NCBI RefSeq assembly: GCF_019084045.1
Contig: NZ_JAHRED010000002.1
Coordinates: 248,001-312,000, forward strand
DNA from: Paeniglutamicibacter quisquiliarum
GTDB taxonomy: Bacteria; Actinomycetota; Actinomycetes; Actinomycetales; Micrococcaceae
Reading direction: 5' to 3'
Length of the DNA: 64,000 nt
The notes under the pieces are model-generated. The model was given only the letters and a program-made list of their open reading frames with translations. It ran no database searches and was not told the origin of the DNA. Each line of letters begins with the position of its first letter. The first letter of the stretch is position 1. The translations under genes and the position numbers were made by a program. Below, piece after piece: positions 21,473-34,525 of the stretch.

Positions 21473-23524
21473 ATGGAAAAGTCGGCTCAGCCCTCGTTGC
21501 TGGCGGGCTTTGACCTGTCCGCCCCGCTGCCCGGCATCCCGAACATGGCCGGTGAATTGCCGGTCGCGCGGGTCGTGATCGACTCCGCCGTCCCGCACCT
21601 TGACCGGCCCTTCGACTACCTGGTGCCCGCCGAGCTCGACGCGGCGGCGCAACCCGGCGTCCGGGTCAAGGTCCGCTTCGGCGGGCAGGAGCTCGCGGGC
21701 TTCCTGACCGAGCGGCTGGCGCACTCCGACCCCGGGATCAAGCTGCAGCCGCTGCGCGCGGTCATCTCCCCGGAGGTGGTGCTCAGCGCGCCGGTGCTTG
21801 CCGTGGCCCGGGCCGTTGCCGAGCGCTACGCCGGCGGGGTGTGGGACGTGCTGCGTTCGGCCGTCCCGGCCCGCATGGCCCGGGTGGAGACCGAAAAGTC
21901 GCCCGCAGGGGACGCCGCGGCCGAGCCCGCGGCGGCCGCGGATGCCCCCGCCGAACCCTCATCCGCGCTGCTGGCCGAATACCACGGGGGAGCCCAATAC
22001 GCGGCAGGGCTGCGCGCCGGGGAGGCCCCCCGCGCGGTGCTCTCCGCGGTGCCCAACCGGCCCGGGGACTGGCCGGCGCTGTTGCTCGAGGCCGCAGAGC
22101 TGACCCTGGCCGCGGGGCGCGGGGTGCTCATCGTGGTTCCCGACGCCCGCGACCTCGCCCGGCTTGCCTCCACGCTCGACGAGCGCCTGGGCGCCGAGGG
22201 CTACGCGCGGCTCAGCGCCGAGGACGGCGCCACCCCGCGCTACCGCAACTTCCTGCGCGTCGCGCGCGGACAGGCGCGGCTGGTCGTGGGCACCCGCAAC
22301 GCGGCCTTCGCCCCGGTGCGCGACCTGGGCCTTGCCATCATCTGGGACGACGCCGATTCCTCGCACGCCGAGCCGCGCGCCCCCTACCACCACGCCCGCG
22401 AGGTATTGCTGCTGCGCTGCGGGATCGAGAATGCCGGGCTGCTGCTGGCGGCCCCCGGGCGCAGCGCCGAGGCCCAGCGGCTGGTGCGCAGCGGCTGGGC
22501 AACCGAACTGGTCGCGGACCGGGCGCGGCTGCGCGCCCACGCCCCGCGGGTCATCGCCGCCTCCGACGAGTTCGAGGCCGACCGCGACCCGCTGCTGCAC
22601 GCGGCCCGGCTCCCGGCCGCCGCCTGGCGCGAGGCCAAGGCGGCGCTGGCGCACGGCCCGGTGCTGGTGCAGGTGGCGCGGACCGGGTTCATGCCGGCGC
22701 TGCGCTGCGAACGCTGCCGCACCCCGGCACGCTGCACCGCCTGCAACGGGCCGCTGGCCCTCGACGACGCGCGCGGGGCCCCGGCCTGCGGCTGGTGCGG
22801 TCTCGTCGCCCACGCCTGGAACTGTGTCGAATGCGGGTTCATGCGGCTGCGCGCCGCGTCCATCGGCGCGGACCGCACCGCCGAGGAACTGGGCCGCGCC
22901 TTCGCCAACGTCAAGGTCGTTGCGGCCACCGGGGCCAAGCCGCTCTACACCGTGCCCGATGCCCCGGCGCTGGTCGTGGCTACCCCGGGCGCCGAGCCGG
23001 TGGCGGAGAACGGGTACGCGGCGGTGCTGCTGCTGGACGGGGACCGGATGCTGTCCCGCGAGGGGTTGCGCACCGGGGAAGAGGTGCTCAACCGCTGGAT
23101 GGGGGCCGCGCACCTGGCCCGCGGACGCGACGCCTCGGGGGAGCGCCCGGGCGGCGGCACCGTGGTGGTGGCGGGGGAACCGGGGGAGCCGATGCGCGCG
23201 CTGGTGCGCTTCGACGCCGCCGCCTATGCGGAGGCCGAACTCGACGAACGGCGCGACCTGGGCCTGCCCCCGGCCGTGCGCACCGCCATGGTCAAGGGAC
23301 CGGCGGCGGCGGCCGACAAGTTCATGGCGGCACTGGCGGTGGGCGACCAGGTGCGCCGGCACGGACCGGTGCTGCTGGGGGAGGGCGAGCACCGCTGGTT
23401 GCTGTTCTTCTCCTACGCCCAGGGTCCTGCGGTCACCGCGGCCCTGCGCGCGCTGCGGGCCACCTTCAGCGCAGCGAAGGAACCTGTCGTCTCGATCCGC
23501 ATCGACCCGGACGGCGTCCTCTAG
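21473..23524 (+). CDS. priA: PriA-like primosomal protein lacking helicase motifs
   Basis: A 683-residue relative of the replication restart protein PriA. The N-terminal 3'-DNA-binding domain is present (ARVVIDSAVPHLDRPFDYLV near residue 24), as is the paired zinc-binding cysteine cluster in the middle (CERC, CTAC, CGWC, CVEC; residues about 405-455). No Walker A GxGKT or DEAH box is found where the helicase core should be, which is the known state of actinobacterial PriA. It may therefore act as a scaffold rather than a motor. The ATG at 21473 has GGGGAGG eight bases upstream. Confidence 0.9.
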   Translation: MEKSAQPSLLAGFDLSAPLPGIPNMAGELPVARVVIDSAVPHLDRPFDYLVPAELDAAAQPGVRVKVRFGGQELAGFLTERLAHSDPGIKLQPLRAVISPEVVLSAPVLAVARAVAERYAGGVWDVLRSAVPARMARVETEKSPAGDAAAEPAAAADAPAEPSSALLAEYHGGAQYAAGLRAGEAPRAVLSAVPNRPGDWPALLLEAAELTLAAGRGVLIVVPDARDLARLASTLDERLGAEGYARLSAEDGATPRYRNFLRVARGQARLVVGTRNAAFAPVRDLGLAIIWDDADSSHAEPRAPYHHAREVLLLRCGIENAGLLLAAPGRSAEAQRLVRSGWATELVADRARLRAHAPRVIAASDEFEADRDPLLHAARLPAAAWREAKAALAHGPVLVQVARTGFMPALRCERCRTPARCTACNGPLALDDARGAPACGWCGLVAHAWNCVECGFMRLRAASIGADRTAEELGRAFANVKVVAATGAKPLYTVPDAPALVVATPGAEPVAENGYAAVLLLDGDRMLSREGLRTGEEVLNRWMGAAHLARGRDASGERPGGGTVVVAGEPGEPMRALVRFDAAAYAEAELDERRDLGLPPAVRTAMVKGPAAAADKFMAALAVGDQVRRHGPVLLGEGEHRWLLFFSYAQGPAVTAALRALRATFSAAKEPVVSIRIDPDGVL

Positions 23525-23565
23525 TTTTCTCATCCGACGGCCTGCCGGGTTGGCCCGGGCCGGTG

Positions 23566-24591
23566 CTACCGGGCGGTCGGCCGGTCCCTTGACGGGTATA
23601 GGGTGCGCGGCATCCCGCGCGGCACCCAGGGGTGCTCCGCGGCCAGGAAATCCTCGATGAGCGAGGCCGCCTCGGCGGGCTTCTCGTAGTGGATCAGGTG
23701 CCCCACCCCGCCAATGACCCGCATCGAGGCACGCGGGAACGTGCGGGCCAGGGACCGCTGGGCCTTCACCGACCCGAGCTCGTCCTGCTCGCCGACCACC
23801 AGCAGCGTGGGCTCGTTGATGCGGGCCGCAACGTCGCGCACGGTCTGGGTGATCGAGGCGGCGTAGGCCTCGCGCAGCGTGGCCCGGGATGTGAACCCGG
23901 AAAAGAAGCGCCGGTGCTGGTCCACGACGTAGGCGCGCATCGCCGGGTCCCGTGACTTGAGCATGGCCAGCGACATCACGTCAGTGATGAGCCGCGAGCG
24001 CAGCAGCGCCTCGCCCAGGGGGGCCGGCAGCCGTTCCCCCGCCGCGTAGTACGCCCCGGCCGCCCGGGACATCACGGCCTGGCCGCCCTCGAGCGCGGGC
24101 TCGCAGATCGGGTTGATGAGCACCAGGCGCGCAAAGGCGCCGGGATGCCGTGCCAGGTACGCCGCGGCGACGATGGTGCCGAAGGAATGGCCCAGCAGAA
24201 TGGTGTCGGGGCCCAGCCCCAGCTCCTCGCGCAGCGCGCCGATGACCTCGCCGTAGCCGGCCACGTCGTGGCGCGGCGTCGCGGGGGTGGCCGCCGGGGA
24301 GGCCGCCGTCGGCGCGCCCGTGGCCGACACGCCGGAAGCCGGGGCCGGATCCGCGCCGAACGGGGTCGATGCGCCGAAGCCCGGCAGGTCGGGCACGACG
24401 ATCGCGAAGTCCGGCAGCTGCCCGATGACCCGGGCCAGGCCGTGGTGGTCGCCGCGGAAGCCGTGGACCGCCAGGATGACGCCGCGGCAAGGGCCGGTGG
24501 CCGGGTAGGTCCAGGTGGATACCTGCGCGCCGTGGATGTGGTGGATGCTTTTCAGGGCGCGGCGAGTGGAATGCGGCGGGATCGGGGGCAT
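23566..24591 (-). CDS. Alpha/beta hydrolase
   Basis: A 341-residue alpha/beta-fold hydrolase. Landmarks are VHGFRGDHHG (oxyanion region, near 42), the LLGHSFGTIVAAAYL nucleophile elbow near residue 145, an aspartate in LLVVGEQDELG, and GGVGHLIHYEKP near the C-terminus for the catalytic histidine. An Ala/Pro-rich insert (about 85-105) lengthens the front half. No signal peptide is evident, so it should be cytosolic. The substrate is unknown. It is convergent with priA and stands alone. Confidence 0.85.
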   Translation of the reverse strand: MPPIPPHSTRRALKSIHHIHGAQVSTWTYPATGPCRGVILAVHGFRGDHHGLARVIGQLPDFAIVVPDLPGFGASTPFGADPAPASGVSATGAPTAASPAATPATPRHDVAGYGEVIGALREELGLGPDTILLGHSFGTIVAAAYLARHPGAFARLVLINPICEPALEGGQAVMSRAAGAYYAAGERLPAPLGEALLRSRLITDVMSLAMLKSRDPAMRAYVVDQHRRFFSGFTSRATLREAYAASITQTVRDVAARINEPTLLVVGEQDELGSVKAQRSLARTFPRASMRVIGGVGHLIHYEKPAEAASLIEDFLAAEHPWVPRGMPRTLYPSRDRPTAR

Positions 24592-25093
24592 GGTTCCAGC
24601 CTATCTCCAATGGGTGGTGGGGAGCCGTCATGCCGGGACGAAGATGCCCCCGCGGGATCCTTCATGCGCTCCCGAGAACGTGGCAAGGCGGTGCATCTGA
24701 GCAGGTGGACGAACAGTTGAAAGACCGCCAAGGGCCACAGTTAATCCGCACGGCAGGTCCTGCGATGACGCGCGGGAACCGGGCCGCCTTCCAACAGGCA
24801 GGGGAGCCCATGATCCCGGAATCGATGGCAGAAGTCCCGCAACCCCGGAGACCAGCTCCTGGAACAAGCCCCAAGCCCTCCGCCGCTTCCCCAACTGCGT
24901 CCACACCACCCCGATCGACTCCACGGCGAGCGCCCCGTCGGCTGACCGCAAACTGTCCTGCTCCCTTGCAATCATGGAGGGATAGGCACATCCTTCAACG
25001 CCCGGAACGGCGCTCACAACCTCGGAGAACAGCCCATGACGGATACCTGCCGTTCCACCCCGCCACCCCCACCTCTCCATCCAGAAGCCGGCC
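24592..25093. other. Stretch without a confident gene
   Basis: About 500 bases of lower coding quality. A 168-codon frame on the minus strand (24628-25134) contains a plausible segment (SMIAREQDSLRSADGALAVE) but no family is recognised and its ends look random. The facing plus-strand frame is rich in Pro, Arg and Ser and looks like a shadow. It may be decayed coding sequence. Confidence 0.3.
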
Positions 25094-25396
25094 ATGAGCA
25101 CCAACGACCACCTCCCACACGTCACCGTCCACAAAAACCCCTATGTCTGCCCGTCATGGATCGTGTCCTACGGGGCCATCCACATCGGCTCGGCCCACAG
25201 TATCCACGTCGCCCACACGGCCGCAGAGATTGCCGCGTATTACTCGCGGATCATCAACCCGCCCAATTGCCACGCCGGCTACCTCATCACCAACGTGCAG
25301 CAGGCCCTGGCCACCCGCGGCTACGGCGAGTACTGGACTCCGGCCATGCGCTGCGCCCGGGGACACCTCGCATCGGCCGTCTGCGTCGCTGCGTAA
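25094..25396 (+). CDS. Hypothetical 100-residue protein
   Basis: Not recognised. Third codon positions are almost all G or C across the frame, the pattern of real genes here, and the composition (His, Tyr and Ile rich, four Cys) does not look like a frame shadow. There is no signal peptide or membrane segment. Visible features include YGAIHIGSAHSIHVAHTAAE and a C-terminal MRCARGHLASAVCVAA. It stands alone between the hydrolase and glpD, with only a weak ribosome site. Confidence 0.5.
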   Translation: MSTNDHLPHVTVHKNPYVCPSWIVSYGAIHIGSAHSIHVAHTAAEIAAYYSRIINPPNCHAGYLITNVQQALATRGYGEYWTPAMRCARGHLASAVCVAA

Positions 25397-25886
25397 GCGC
25401 CTGCCCTGTGAGCCGGTCGATGCCACTGTGCGGCCAGTCGCCGTTCAAATGCCACCCTGGCACGCCGATTGCCGGCCTGGAATGAGCATGATGCCGGACG
25501 ACATGCACCTCGACACGTAGCCGCGGCGGTGCGGCCTCGAAAGGTGGATCGTCGTTGGAGACGAGGCCTGCGTCGAGGTGCTTGCCCGCCTCGAAGTCCG
25601 GCCTCCTTTGGAACACAACATCGTCAAAGCGGCGCTGTTCATTGCCGGCGCCCAGGCGCCGGGCAACGCTCCGGCATTCCCGCAAAGCACAGCCGAAGTG
25701 CTTCGGTCAGCGCATGCCCCTCACCAGGCAGGGGTTCCTAGCTGGGCACACGCGGGGCCGGTTCGGCAACGATTCGCCTACGCTTCACCCGCGGGGCTAG
25801 GCACCGGCCCGCGCCCCCCGGTAATGTCTACAAGACCATGTGAAGCCCGCTTTACGCCCGATGTGACACCGAAGGATGGCCCCGCC
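25397..25886. other. Stretch before glpD without a confident gene
   Basis: Roughly 490 bases. Several overlapping frames are open on both strands and none resembles a known family. The frame that enters glpD stays open from 25578, but the glpD-like sequence begins only near 25887. No clear glycerol repressor palindrome was identified. Confidence 0.3.
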
Positions 25887-27593
25887 GTGGAAGCCGCAGC
25901 GTCCCACCGATCCGCACTCGCCGCCCTGCGCGCCCGGCCCGGCGCCAAGGTGCTCATCGTCGGCGGGGGAATCAACGGCGTGGCGACGTTCCGCCACCTG
26001 GCGCTGCAGGGGGTGGACGTGGCGCTGGTGGAGCGCGGCGACTACTGCCAGGGCGCCTCGGGCGCCTCCTCGCACATGATCCACGGCGGCATCCGCTACC
26101 TGGAAAACGGGGAATTCCGCCTGGTCCACGAGGCGGTGCGGGAACGCAACACGCTGCTGGAGATCGCCCCGCACTACGTCAAGCCGCTGCGCACCACCGT
26201 CCCGATCTTCTCCACCTTCTCCGGGCTGCTGGCCGCGCCGCTGCGCTTCGTGACCCACCGGCCCGGCCTGCGGGCCGAGCGCGGGGCAGTGCTGATCAAG
26301 ATCGGCCTGATCATGTACGACGTGTTCGCCGGGGCCATCGGGCGCAACACGCCCTGGCACCGCTTCCGCGGGGCCAAGGCCTCCCTCGCGGTGCTCCCGA
26401 AACTGCGGGCCGACGTGAAGTACACCGCCACCTACTTCGACGCCTCGGTGCACGACCCCGAGCGGCTGACCCTGGACGTGCTGCGCGACGGGCTGGAGGC
26501 AAACCCGCACGCGCGGGCCAGCAACTACGTGGCCCTCATCGGCCACGGCGAGCGCGGGGCGCGATTGCGCGACGAGCTCACCGGGGAGGAATTCGACTTC
26601 GACGCGCAGGTCATCGTCAACGCCACCGGCGCCTGGGTGGATATGACCAACGCGGCGATCGGCACCCCCAGCAGCTTCATGGGCGGGACCAAGGGCAGCC
26701 ACATCGTGCTTGACCATCCCGGGCTGCTGGCCGCCTGCGACGGACGGGAGATCTTCTTCGAGCACTCCGACGGGCGCATCGTGCTGATCTACCCGCTGCG
26801 GGACCGGGTGCTGGTGGGCACCACCGACATCGATGCGGACATGGGCGAACCCGCCCGCTGCACCGACGAGGAAGTCGCGTACTTCTTCGAGCTGATCGGC
26901 CACGTCTTCCCCTCCATCCCGGTGTCAGCGGAGCAGATCGTCTACCGGTTCTCCGGGGTCCGCCCGCTGCCGCGCCACGACGACACCGCCCCGGGCTTCG
27001 TTTCGCGCGACTACCGGATCGAACACACCAGGCTTGCCGGGGGTGCCCCGATGCTGTCGCTGGTCGGCGGGAAGTGGACCACCTTCCGCGCGCTGGGCAG
27101 GACCCTGGGCAACAAGGTGCTGGCCGAGCTCGGGGTCTCGCCGATCCCCGGCACCCGGTCGCTGCCCATCGGCGGGGGGCGGGACTACCCCCGGACCCCG
27201 GCGGAGCTGGAGGCCTGGTATTCCCGGCGCGCCCGGCAGGCCCCGCGGGCACGGCTCGAGGTGCTGTTGCAACGCTATGGCACCCGCGCCGACGCGGTGC
27301 TGGGGTTCATCGGACCAGACGACGCGACGCTGCCGGGCTGCCCGGAACTCTCCGCGGCCGAGGTGCGCTACCTGGGCACGCACGAGCAGGTCGGGACGCT
27401 TGCCGACGTTTTCATCCGGCGCACCTCGCTGGCCTTCCGCGGGCTGGTGACCGAGGCGCTGCTGGCGCAGGTTGCCGAGGCGCTGGCACCGGTGCTCGGC
27501 TGGGACGCAGCGCAGACCGCGGCGCAGGTCCAGGCGTGCCGGCGCGTGCTCACCGAGGAGCACGGGGCGCATGTGGCCCTGAGCAACGCCTGA
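25887..27593 (+). CDS. glpD: Glycerol-3-phosphate dehydrogenase (FAD)
   Basis: Oxidises sn-glycerol-3-phosphate to dihydroxyacetone phosphate at the membrane, passing electrons to quinone. 568 residues from the GTG at 25887. The FAD-binding KVLIVGGGINGVATFRHLAL is near residue 24 and ASSHMIHGGIRYLENGEF near residue 63; DHPGLLAA and the VGGKWTTFRALG segment near residue 392 also fit. The GTG is preferred over an ATG at 25824 because GAAGGATGG lies eight bases before it. It is followed by glpK; no glpF channel is present. Confidence 0.93.
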   Translation: MEAAASHRSALAALRARPGAKVLIVGGGINGVATFRHLALQGVDVALVERGDYCQGASGASSHMIHGGIRYLENGEFRLVHEAVRERNTLLEIAPHYVKPLRTTVPIFSTFSGLLAAPLRFVTHRPGLRAERGAVLIKIGLIMYDVFAGAIGRNTPWHRFRGAKASLAVLPKLRADVKYTATYFDASVHDPERLTLDVLRDGLEANPHARASNYVALIGHGERGARLRDELTGEEFDFDAQVIVNATGAWVDMTNAAIGTPSSFMGGTKGSHIVLDHPGLLAACDGREIFFEHSDGRIVLIYPLRDRVLVGTTDIDADMGEPARCTDEEVAYFFELIGHVFPSIPVSAEQIVYRFSGVRPLPRHDDTAPGFVSRDYRIEHTRLAGGAPMLSLVGGKWTTFRALGRTLGNKVLAELGVSPIPGTRSLPIGGGRDYPRTPAELEAWYSRRARQAPRARLEVLLQRYGTRADAVLGFIGPDDATLPGCPELSAAEVRYLGTHEQVGTLADVFIRRTSLAFRGLVTEALLAQVAEALAPVLGWDAAQTAAQVQACRRVLTEEHGAHVALSNA

Positions 27594-27667
27594 CACCGCG
27601 CACCGCACGGCGCTTCCCGCCGTCGAACGCCACCCCCTACTGAACGGCACCCTTGAAAGGCACCGAC

Positions 27668-29182
<1,515 letters not shown>

Positions 29183-29249
29183 GCCACTGTGGCTGGCGCC
29201 GGGGGCGGGCGTGCATCCGGCAAGCCCGCGGGGCCGGCGTCTTGTGGGG

Positions 29250-29262
29250 TAGAATATGGGGC
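29250..29262 (+). promoter_or_regulatory. Promoter -10 of the leuS leader
   Basis: TAGAAT at 29250-29255 ends eight bases before the ATG of the leader peptide, so the leader may be translated from a leaderless transcript. No clear -35 was found. Confidence 0.5.
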
Positions 29263-29289
29263 ATGAACGCAGTGCTCTTGCTAAGTTAG
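29263..29289 (+). CDS. Leucine leader peptide of leuS
   Basis: An eight-residue [11 protein letters not shown], with three consecutive leucine codons (CTC, TTG, CTA) just before the end. The last base of its TAG stop is the first base of a perfect 10-bp hairpin, and a terminator follows. This is the layout of ribosome-mediated attenuation: scarce Leu-tRNA would stall the ribosome at 29275-29283 and alter folding downstream, raising leuS expression. Similar leaders have been predicted for leuS in Streptomyces. Confidence 0.7.
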   Translation: MNAVLLLS

Positions 29290-29313
29290 CCGCATGGGAT
29301 AAACCCATGCGGC
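29289..29313 (+). promoter_or_regulatory. First hairpin of the leuS attenuator
   Basis: GCCGCATGGG at 29289-29298 pairs perfectly with CCCATGCGGC at 29304-29313 around ATAAA. A ribosome stalled on the Leu codons would cover its left arm. I could not find a clear alternative antiterminator partner. Confidence 0.65.
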
Positions 29314-29314
29314 C

Positions 29315-29339
29315 GCCCCTTGATTGCCAAGGGGCTTTT
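29315..29339 (+). terminator. Attenuator terminator before leuS
   Basis: GCCCCTTG at 29315-29322 pairs with CAAGGGGC at 29328-29335 around ATTGC, followed by TTTTGTGTGT. This is the most canonical intrinsic terminator in the window and lies 100 bases before leuS. Confidence 0.75.
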
Positions 29340-29438
29340 GTGTGTCAGGGGGCCTACGCCGCCGATACACGCCAGCAACAAGCAGGACAGCCACGTTTCA
29401 CCCACAGGCGCATGAACAGAAGAAGGCGAAACCCGATA

Positions 29439-31955
<2,517 letters not shown>

Positions 31956-31965
31956 CGGGGGAAGG

Positions 31966-31980
31966 TAGCCTACAGAGATG
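31966..31980 (+). promoter_or_regulatory. -10 box for the DegV-family gene, probable leaderless start
   Basis: TAGCCT at 31966-31971 ends seven bases before the ATG at 31978, and no Shine-Dalgarno is seen. Confidence 0.4.
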
Positions 31981-33156
31981 AACGCCACCCAGCCGCCGCC
32001 CAGACCGCCGAGGCCCGCCGGCCCCGGCGGCTGGGTGGGGCGGCTGTGGGGCAGGCGCGGCGCCGAACCTGCCCGCCAGATGACACCGCCCCGGGGATTC
32101 GTGCCCGTGGGCGTGGTCACCGATTCGGCCGCCGCGCTTCCCGAGGTCTGGGTGCGTGAACACGCCCGATACCTGCGCGTGGTGCCCATGCCGGTCATGG
32201 TCGACGACCAGATCTTTTCCGAGGGCACCGACGACGTGCCCACCGAGCTGGCCCTCGGCCTGGCCATGGGCAAGGCCGTGCGCACCTCGCGGCCGGCACC
32301 GGGGCAGCTGCTGCGCGCCTACCGGGAACTCGCCGATGCGGGGGTGAAGGAAATCATTTCCATCCACCTCTCCTCGGTGCTCTCCGGGACGGTGGATGCG
32401 GCGCGCCTGGCCGCTGAGTCCTCGCCGGTGCCCGTCACCGTGATCGATTCGCTTACCGTGGCCCTGGCCCAGGGATTCGCGGTGATGGACGTCGCGGAGC
32501 TGGCCGCCGCCGGGGCTCCGCCGGCAGAGCTGGAGGCGGTGGCCAACCGCGCCGCCGAAAACCACGTGTACTTCGCCGTGCCCTCGCTGGAACAGCTCCG
32601 CCGCGGAGGACGCATCGGCACCCTGGCCTCGGTGCTGGGCACGTTGCTGAACGTCAAGCCGATCCTTTCGGTGCGCGACGGACAGATCGTCGCCCACGAA
32701 AAAGTCCGCACCCATTCGCGCACGCTGGCTCGCCTGGTGGCCATTGCCCGCGACGAGGCAGCCGCGCGTGGGCCCCAGGCGCGCCTGGCGGTGCACTACT
32801 TCGGGAACCAGGAAGCCGCCGAGGAAATCGTGCAGGAACTGGCCGGCGCCTCCCTGTTCGAGGTCCTGGCTGTCCCGGTCCCGGCCGTGCTCGGTGCCCA
32901 CACCGGGGCCGGCGTGTTGGCCGTCGCGATTTCCGGCGGCATCGCGCCCCCGGCGCCCAGACCTGCCAAACCTGAATCCAAGGTAAAGCCCGAACCGAAG
33001 CCAAGGCCGGAGCCCAAGCCCCGCACCGAGGCGCAACGCCGGGAATCGCGTCGTCGCGCCGCCGCGCCCTTTCCGCAAGGTGCAGCAGCGCCCGCCACCC
33101 AAGAACCTGCTTCTCCCGCCAATCAGGCCAACCCCGAGGACACGGGAACGAACTAG
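31978..33156 (+). CDS. DegV family fatty-acid-binding protein
   Basis: 392 residues. The DegV core runs from about residue 40 to 320: VGVVTDSAAALPE at the front, SRPAPGQLLRAYREL, and ISIHLSSVLSGTVDAARLA. The family binds a fatty acid and, in Firmicutes, supplies exogenous fatty acids to a fatty acid kinase; which FakA-type partner is used here is not visible. The N-terminal 35 residues are Pro/Gly rich and the last 70 are a charged Pro/Lys/Glu/Arg tail, probably disordered. Just upstream of comEA. Confidence 0.87.
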   Translation: MNATQPPPRPPRPAGPGGWVGRLWGRRGAEPARQMTPPRGFVPVGVVTDSAAALPEVWVREHARYLRVVPMPVMVDDQIFSEGTDDVPTELALGLAMGKAVRTSRPAPGQLLRAYRELADAGVKEIISIHLSSVLSGTVDAARLAAESSPVPVTVIDSLTVALAQGFAVMDVAELAAAGAPPAELEAVANRAAENHVYFAVPSLEQLRRGGRIGTLASVLGTLLNVKPILSVRDGQIVAHEKVRTHSRTLARLVAIARDEAAARGPQARLAVHYFGNQEAAEEIVQELAGASLFEVLAVPVPAVLGAHTGAGVLAVAISGGIAPPAPRPAKPESKVKPEPKPRPEPKPRTEAQRRESRRRAAAPFPQGAAAPATQEPASPANQANPEDTGTN

Positions 33157-33195
33157 CGCCCCCGGCAGCCGGACCCCGGCGCTACCGGGCCGTGG

Positions 33196-33274
33196 TTCTC
33201 CACAACCGGGCACCGCCGGCGCCGCACGGACCCGAGGATCGTGTGCACTGGAGGGCATGGGCTCTCACGAGTGG
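33196..33274 (+). promoter_or_regulatory. comEA upstream element shared with comEC
   Basis: TTCTCCACA at 33196-33204 starts a stretch of about 80 bases that aligns base for base with the region before comEC (41844-41922) at roughly three quarters identity and without gaps. It reaches through both start codons (ATGGGNTCTCACGANTGG). See the matching comEC entry. Confidence 0.6.
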
Positions 33275-34039
33275 GTGGATCATGCCACAAGGAGCAACCT
33301 GGCTCCCGTCCCGGGTCGCCTGCGCGTGCTCATTGGCAGGTCCGCCGCGATTGTCCTGATTCTCGGGGCCCTGACCTGGATCTCGGTGTCGCTGTTGTTC
33401 AACCCGCCGCCGCGTGCGCCAGGAGCCGCGGAATCCATCCCGCTGGAGACTGCCCCCATATCGCAGGCAAATCCCGTGCCGGCTCCCGACAGAGCAGATG
33501 CGCCACCGGTAACGCAGGGGATCCAGTGGCCGGAGGAAGATCCGCAGGAGCCGGGCGCCACTGCCCCTCCGGTGGCCGGCGCGACAGCCGTGGTCCATCT
33601 GGTCGGCGCCGTGAAGAAACCCGGGGTCTATTCCCTGCCGCTGGGCTCCAGGGTCCTCGACGCGGTGGATCTGGCCGGCGGCCTGGCCAAGGATGCAGCC
33701 CCAGAGGCGATCAACCTTGCCGCACAAATCCGCGACGGCGAACAGATCCGCATCCCGCGCAGGGGCGAGACCGGGCAGCCGCCGGCTGCCGGGGTCCCGG
33801 CTCCCGGGACGTCGGACGGAACCAGCGGGACCGGGACCCAGCCGGGGAAAATCAACGTGAACACGGCCGACCAGGGGCAACTGGAGGAGCTGCCGGGCAT
33901 CGGCCCTTCCCTGGCGGGCAGGATCCTGGAGTTCCGGCTGGCCAACGGACCGTTCAAGAACCTCGGCGAACTTGATGCCGTGAGCGGCATCGGCCCGGCG
34001 CTGCTGGGCAACCTGCGCGAACGCGTGGTCTTCGATTGA
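33257..34039 (+). CDS. comEA: Competence DNA receptor ComEA
   Basis: Membrane-anchored receptor that binds incoming double-stranded DNA during transformation. 260 residues: one transmembrane segment (about 29-49), a Pro-rich linker, an SLBB domain (about 110-175, VVHLVGAVKKPGVYSLPLG), and a C-terminal helix-hairpin-helix pair (about 195-260, INVNTADQGQLEELPGIGP). The ATG at 33257 has GGAGGG close upstream. Its usual partner comEC is 7.9 kb away, with the lipoprotein/hydrolase island between them. Confidence 0.93.
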   Translation: MGSHEWVDHATRSNLAPVPGRLRVLIGRSAAIVLILGALTWISVSLLFNPPPRAPGAAESIPLETAPISQANPVPAPDRADAPPVTQGIQWPEEDPQEPGATAPPVAGATAVVHLVGAVKKPGVYSLPLGSRVLDAVDLAGGLAKDAAPEAINLAAQIRDGEQIRIPRRGETGQPPAAGVPAPGTSDGTSGTGTQPGKINVNTADQGQLEELPGIGPSLAGRILEFRLANGPFKNLGELDAVSGIGPALLGNLRERVVFD

Positions 34040-34187
34040 GCCGCCCGGGCTGCGGTCGGGCGGGCTGGATCTTGCCCGTTGGTTCCCGCCCGACGTCCCG
34101 GGAGACGGGCATCGCCAGCGCGACTATGGCACGGCGGCCCTTTGAGCACATCGTCGTCTAGATACTGGTGTTCAATGTCTTCTTCTT

Positions 34188-34525
34188 GCCAGAACCTGTC
34201 GAGTTCTGAGATCTTCGGTGCCAAGTGGGACAAGTCCACTTCCTTGTCGGGGGCTGGAATGCACGAAAAGTGGGTTCGGGACGAGGACACCGAGTACACG
34301 AATCTCGTGTATGAGCGCGATGCCTTGCTTTGGGCGCAAAGGAAAGGGTTGGTCTGGCACGGTAGGATACCGAGTACTCAAGAGGCGTTTACCAATAGCT
34401 TCTATTCCAGGCCTGACGGTGAAGGTGATCCGGTTGACGACCATAGTCAAATCCAGAGGGCCGACCCCGAGGGCCAAGGCAATCTCGAGGCACGCTTCGA
34501 CATGATTAGGTGGGTAATGAAATGA
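34188..34525 (+). pseudogene. Remnant of hydrolase C-terminus, module 1
   Basis: Matches the end of the complete DUF1023-type protein at 39257-41167 from QNLSSSEIFG through LSGAGMHEKW to the final residues, and keeps the VDDH presumed catalytic histidine. The GHSWG nucleophile motif and everything before it are absent; the matching sequence begins at about 34188 with no credible start codon. Its TGA overlaps the following lipoprotein ATG, the arrangement seen in every module of this island. Non-functional on its own. Confidence 0.7.

Noticed and set aside
29250-29438. T-box riboswitch before leuS
   Set aside because: No specifier loop, T-box sequence or long stem I is present; the leader is short and contains Leu codons in a translatable ORF instead.
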